Positions 61,767 through 64,000 of a DNA stretch of 64,000 nt are shown piece after piece; the stretch's first letter is position 1, and each line of letters begins with the position of its first letter. A program made the translations under genes and the position numbers. The notes under the pieces are model-generated. The model made no database searches and was not told the origin of the DNA. It saw only the letters and a list, made by a program, of their open reading frames with translations. Origin of the DNA: Streptomyces sp. HNM0574 (GTDB lineage Bacteria; Actinomycetota; Actinomycetes; Streptomycetales; Streptomycetaceae); NCBI RefSeq assembly GCF_012726235.1, contig NZ_JAASAH010000016.1, forward strand, positions 79,694 to 143,693. The letters run 5' to 3'.

Positions 61767-62945
61767 GTGCCCACCACCCGGCACCCCGAGACCCGCGCCA
61801 TCCACGTGGAGGTTCCGGACCTCGAAGCGGCCCGGCCGCTGAACGTCCCGCTGTACCAGACGTCGAACTTCGGTTACGACAACCCCGAGGAACTGGCCGA
61901 GGCGATCCGCCGTCCCGAGTCGTTCGCCTATCTCCGCAACTCCAACCCCACGGTGCGCGCGCTGGAGAACGCCATCACGTCCCTGGAGGGCGCCGAGGCG
62001 AGCATGGCCACGGCGAGCGGCATGGGCGCGATCCACACCGTGCTGCACACGGTGCTGAGCAGCGGGGACCACGTCATCGCCCAGAAGCACCTGTACGGCG
62101 GCACGTTCGCGCTGCTCAAGGACCTGGCGGCCCGGTTCGGGATAGAGACGACCTACATCGACGCGCAGGATCCGGCGGAGGTCGCGGCCGCCGTCCGTCC
62201 GACGACCAAGGTGCTCTACCTGGAGACGCTCTCCAATCCGACGGCCCAGGTCACCGACCTGCCCGCGTTCTTCGCCGCGGGGAAGGAGGCCGGGCTGACC
62301 GGCATCGTGGACAACACCTTCGCCACGCCGCTGGGTTGCCGTCCGATCGAGCTGGGGGCCGATGTGGTGGTGCACTCCACCACCAAGTTCCTCTCGGGGC
62401 ACGCCGACGTCCTGGGCGGGGTCGCCGCGTTCGCCGACGCCGGGCTGCACCGTGAGGTGTGGACGCGGCTGCTGGAGACCGGCGCCGTGGCCGACCCGTT
62501 CGCCGCCTGGCTGACGCTGCGCGGGATGGGCACGCTCGGTCTGCGCATGACCCGGCACCACGAGAACGCCGACGCGCTCGCCCGCTTCCTCTCCCAGCAC
62601 CCGGGCGTGGAGAAGGTGCACTGGCCCGGACTGGCCGAGCACCCCGGCCACGAGATCGCCAAGCGGATGCTGCCGCACGGGTACGGCGGCCTGTTCGCGA
62701 TCGACGTGGCCGGGGGCCGGAAGGAGGCGCTGGAGTTCACCCGGCGGCTGCGGCTGGCCGACCGGGCCGTGTCACTTGGCGGTCACAAGACTCTCGTCCA
62801 GCAGCCGGCCACCTCCTCGCACCGCTCCATGGACGCCGACGGACTCCGCGCCATCGGCATCACCGAGGGCACCGTCCGGATCGCCGTCGGTCTGGAGCAC
62901 ATCGACGACCTCCGCGCCGACTTCGCCCAGGCCCTCGACGGCTGA
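61767..62945 (+). CDS. PLP-dependent trans-sulfuration enzyme (cystathionine gamma-synthase type)
   Basis: The fold-type I Cys/Met-metabolism enzyme has about 392 residues. PLP is held through Lys in VVHSTTKFLSGH, Asp in GIVDNTFATP and the N-terminal YQTSNFGY and SNPT motifs. YLRNSNPTVRALE and ETLSNPT are diagnostic of the family. Candidates are cystathionine gamma-synthase, gamma-lyase and O-acetylhomoserine sulfhydrylase, which sequence alone does not separate. The GTG at 61767 follows GAGAGGA; the ATG at 61749 lacks a ribosome site. Its 3' end overlaps the convergent carB ORF by 174 bp. Confidence 0.9.
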   Translation: MPTTRHPETRAIHVEVPDLEAARPLNVPLYQTSNFGYDNPEELAEAIRRPESFAYLRNSNPTVRALENAITSLEGAEASMATASGMGAIHTVLHTVLSSGDHVIAQKHLYGGTFALLKDLAARFGIETTYIDAQDPAEVAAAVRPTTKVLYLETLSNPTAQVTDLPAFFAAGKEAGLTGIVDNTFATPLGCRPIELGADVVVHSTTKFLSGHADVLGGVAAFADAGLHREVWTRLLETGAVADPFAAWLTLRGMGTLGLRMTRHHENADALARFLSQHPGVEKVHWPGLAEHPGHEIAKRMLPHGYGGLFAIDVAGGRKEALEFTRRLRLADRAVSLGGHKTLVQQPATSSHRSMDADGLRAIGITEGTVRIAVGLEHIDDLRADFAQALDG

Positions 62946-64000
62946 GCCCTCCGCGCCCTTCCCGGCAGCCGGGCCGTCGCCACTGGCGGCGGCCCGGTTC
63001 GCCGTCGCGGCGGCGGTCAGCGCCCGCAGGGACGCGTGGTGGGCCTGCAACGGCCGTACGCCGCAGCCCTCTTCGCCGTGCCCGCGCATCGCGGATATGC
63101 CCTGGACGGCTGCGGCGAGTGCCTGGACGGTGGTGAGGCAGGGGACGGCGCGGGCGACGGCGGCGGTGCGGATGTCGTAGCCGTCGAGTCGTCCGCCGGT
63201 GCCGTAGGGGGTGTTGACGATCAGGTCGACCTGCCCGTCGTGGATGAGCTGGACGACGGTCTTCTCCCCGTTGGGGCCTTCACCCTCGGACTGCTTGCGC
63301 ACGACGGTGGCGTTGATCCCGTTGCGCTTGAGGACCTCTGCGGTGCCGGAGGTGGCGAGGAGCTCGAAACCGTGGGCGACCAGTTCACGAGCCGGGAAGA
63401 TCATGGCCCGCTTGTCGCGGTTGGCGACCGAGACGAACGCGCGGCCCTTGGTGGGCAGGGCGCCGTAGGCGGCGGCCTGGGACTTGGCGTAGGCGGAGCC
63501 GAACACCCCGTCGATGCCCATCACTTCACCGGTGGAGCGCATCTCGGGGCCGAGGACGGTGTCGACGCCGTGGCCCTGGACGTCACGGAAGCGGTTCCAC
63601 GGGAGCACGGCTTCCTTGACGGAGATGGGGGCGTCCAGTGGGAGGTCACCGCCGTCGCCGGTTGCGGGGAGCATTCCCTCCGCACGGAGGTCCGCGATCG
63701 ACGCGCCGAGGGAGATACGGGCGGCGGCCTTCGCCAGCGGCACGGCCGTCGCCTTCGAGGTGAACGGAACCGTCCGCGAGGCACGCGGGTTGGCTTCGAG
63801 GACGTAGAGAATGTCCCCGGCCATCGCGAACTGAATGTTGATCAGCCCACGCACGCCAACACCCGCCGCAATGCCCTCGGTTGAGGCGCGCAGCCGCTTG
63901 ATGTCGTGACCGCCCAAAGTGATCGGCGGCAGCGCACACGCCGAGTCACCCGAGTGGATACCGGCCTCCTCGATGTGCTCCATCACCCCACCGAGGTAGA
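62772..64000 (-). CDS. carB: Carbamoyl-phosphate synthase large subunit, C-terminal part
   Basis: The gene continues beyond the right edge. Visible are the end of the second ATP-grasp domain (GVMEHIEEAGIHSGDSACALPP, INIQFA, LEANPRASRTVPF) and the MGS-like regulatory domain (TKGRAFVSVANRDKR, NTPYGTGGRLDGYDIRTAAV). Normal CarB proteins end soon after the GVRxLQ block, here about 63035. This one continues for about 85 more codons of low-complexity sequence into the convergent PLP gene. The canonical downstream pyrD is missing. It is probably a rearranged or second copy of carB. Confidence 0.85.
   Translation of the reverse strand, partial: YLGGVMEHIEEAGIHSGDSACALPPITLGGHDIKRLRASTEGIAAGVGVRGLINIQFAMAGDILYVLEANPRASRTVPFTSKATAVPLAKAAARISLGASIADLRAEGMLPATGDGGDLPLDAPISVKEAVLPWNRFRDVQGHGVDTVLGPEMRSTGEVMGIDGVFGSAYAKSQAAAYGALPTKGRAFVSVANRDKRAMIFPARELVAHGFELLATSGTAEVLKRNGINATVVRKQSEGEGPNGEKTVVQLIHDGQVDLIVNTPYGTGGRLDGYDIRTAAVARAVPCLTTVQALAAAVQGISAMRGHGEEGCGVRPLQAHHASLRALTAAATANRAAASGDGPAAGKGAEGSAVEGLGEVGAEVVDVLQTDGDPDGALGDADGAESVGVHGAVRGGGRLLDESLVTAK

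Overview
The window is typical Streptomyces chromosome: very high GC, strong third-position G/C bias, GTG starts, GGAGG-type ribosome sites and many GC-rich convergent terminators. Several blocks match, from memory and without any search, conserved Streptomyces neighbourhoods: panB, a glutamine-dependent nadE, glnA2 and glnE; the malR/malEFG maltose locus; and lipB-lipA-small ORF-DUF4191-RDD-glnA. In S. coelicolor these blocks lie some distance apart and carB lies elsewhere again, so this chromosome is rearranged relative to that species.

Layout. 1-17.2 kb: a short secreted protein, a site-2 protease, an ABC drug-export pair, a Clp-N/HTH protein with a palindrome over its start, panB, an EEP hydrolase, two MFS exporters, nadE, and a transcription factor followed by a secreted subtilisin-like protease. 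17.6-22.1 kb: glnA2 and glnE. 23.6-30.8 kb: two divergent maltose operons (GH13 glucosidase-malR leftward; malEFG-second LacI rightward) around a shared operator region. 30.9-41.4 kb: a TetR regulator, a large membrane protein with a sigma-like N-terminus, a Tat-exported GH89 enzyme, a small oxidoreductase/isomerase operon, an ArsC-like protein, a DUF664 protein and an XRE/TPR regulator. 41.7-47.1 kb: lipoate synthesis and glnA with a clear GlnR box. 53.0-64.0 kb: hydrolase, GNAT, ACR3-like carrier, EF-hand, YcgG-like, SRPBCC, a domesticated transposase, a small regulatory-looking pair, a PLP sulfur enzyme and the 3' part of carB.

The most unusual segment is 47.2-52.7 kb, inserted after glnA. 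Its composition is more mixed than its flanks. It starts with a hairpin and a badly decayed TIGR02391-family pseudogene. It then carries a 926-residue protein built as PD-(D/E)XK nuclease, STAND-type NTPase and TPR/Sel1-like repeats, an 860-bp degenerate stretch, and a 375-residue protein resembling AIPR/DGQHR proteins. It ends by truncating an Imm50-like gene. The effector-NTPase-sensor order is that of antiviral STAND (Avs) proteins, so I infer an uncharacterised anti-phage island.

How the genes connect: GlnR, GlnA, GlnE and GlnA2 tie the window to nitrogen control. MalEFG, the GH13 enzyme and two LacI paralogues form a self-contained maltodextrin module. LipB and LipA form the lipoylation module. 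No rRNA, tRNA, CRISPR array or intact insertion sequence was seen.
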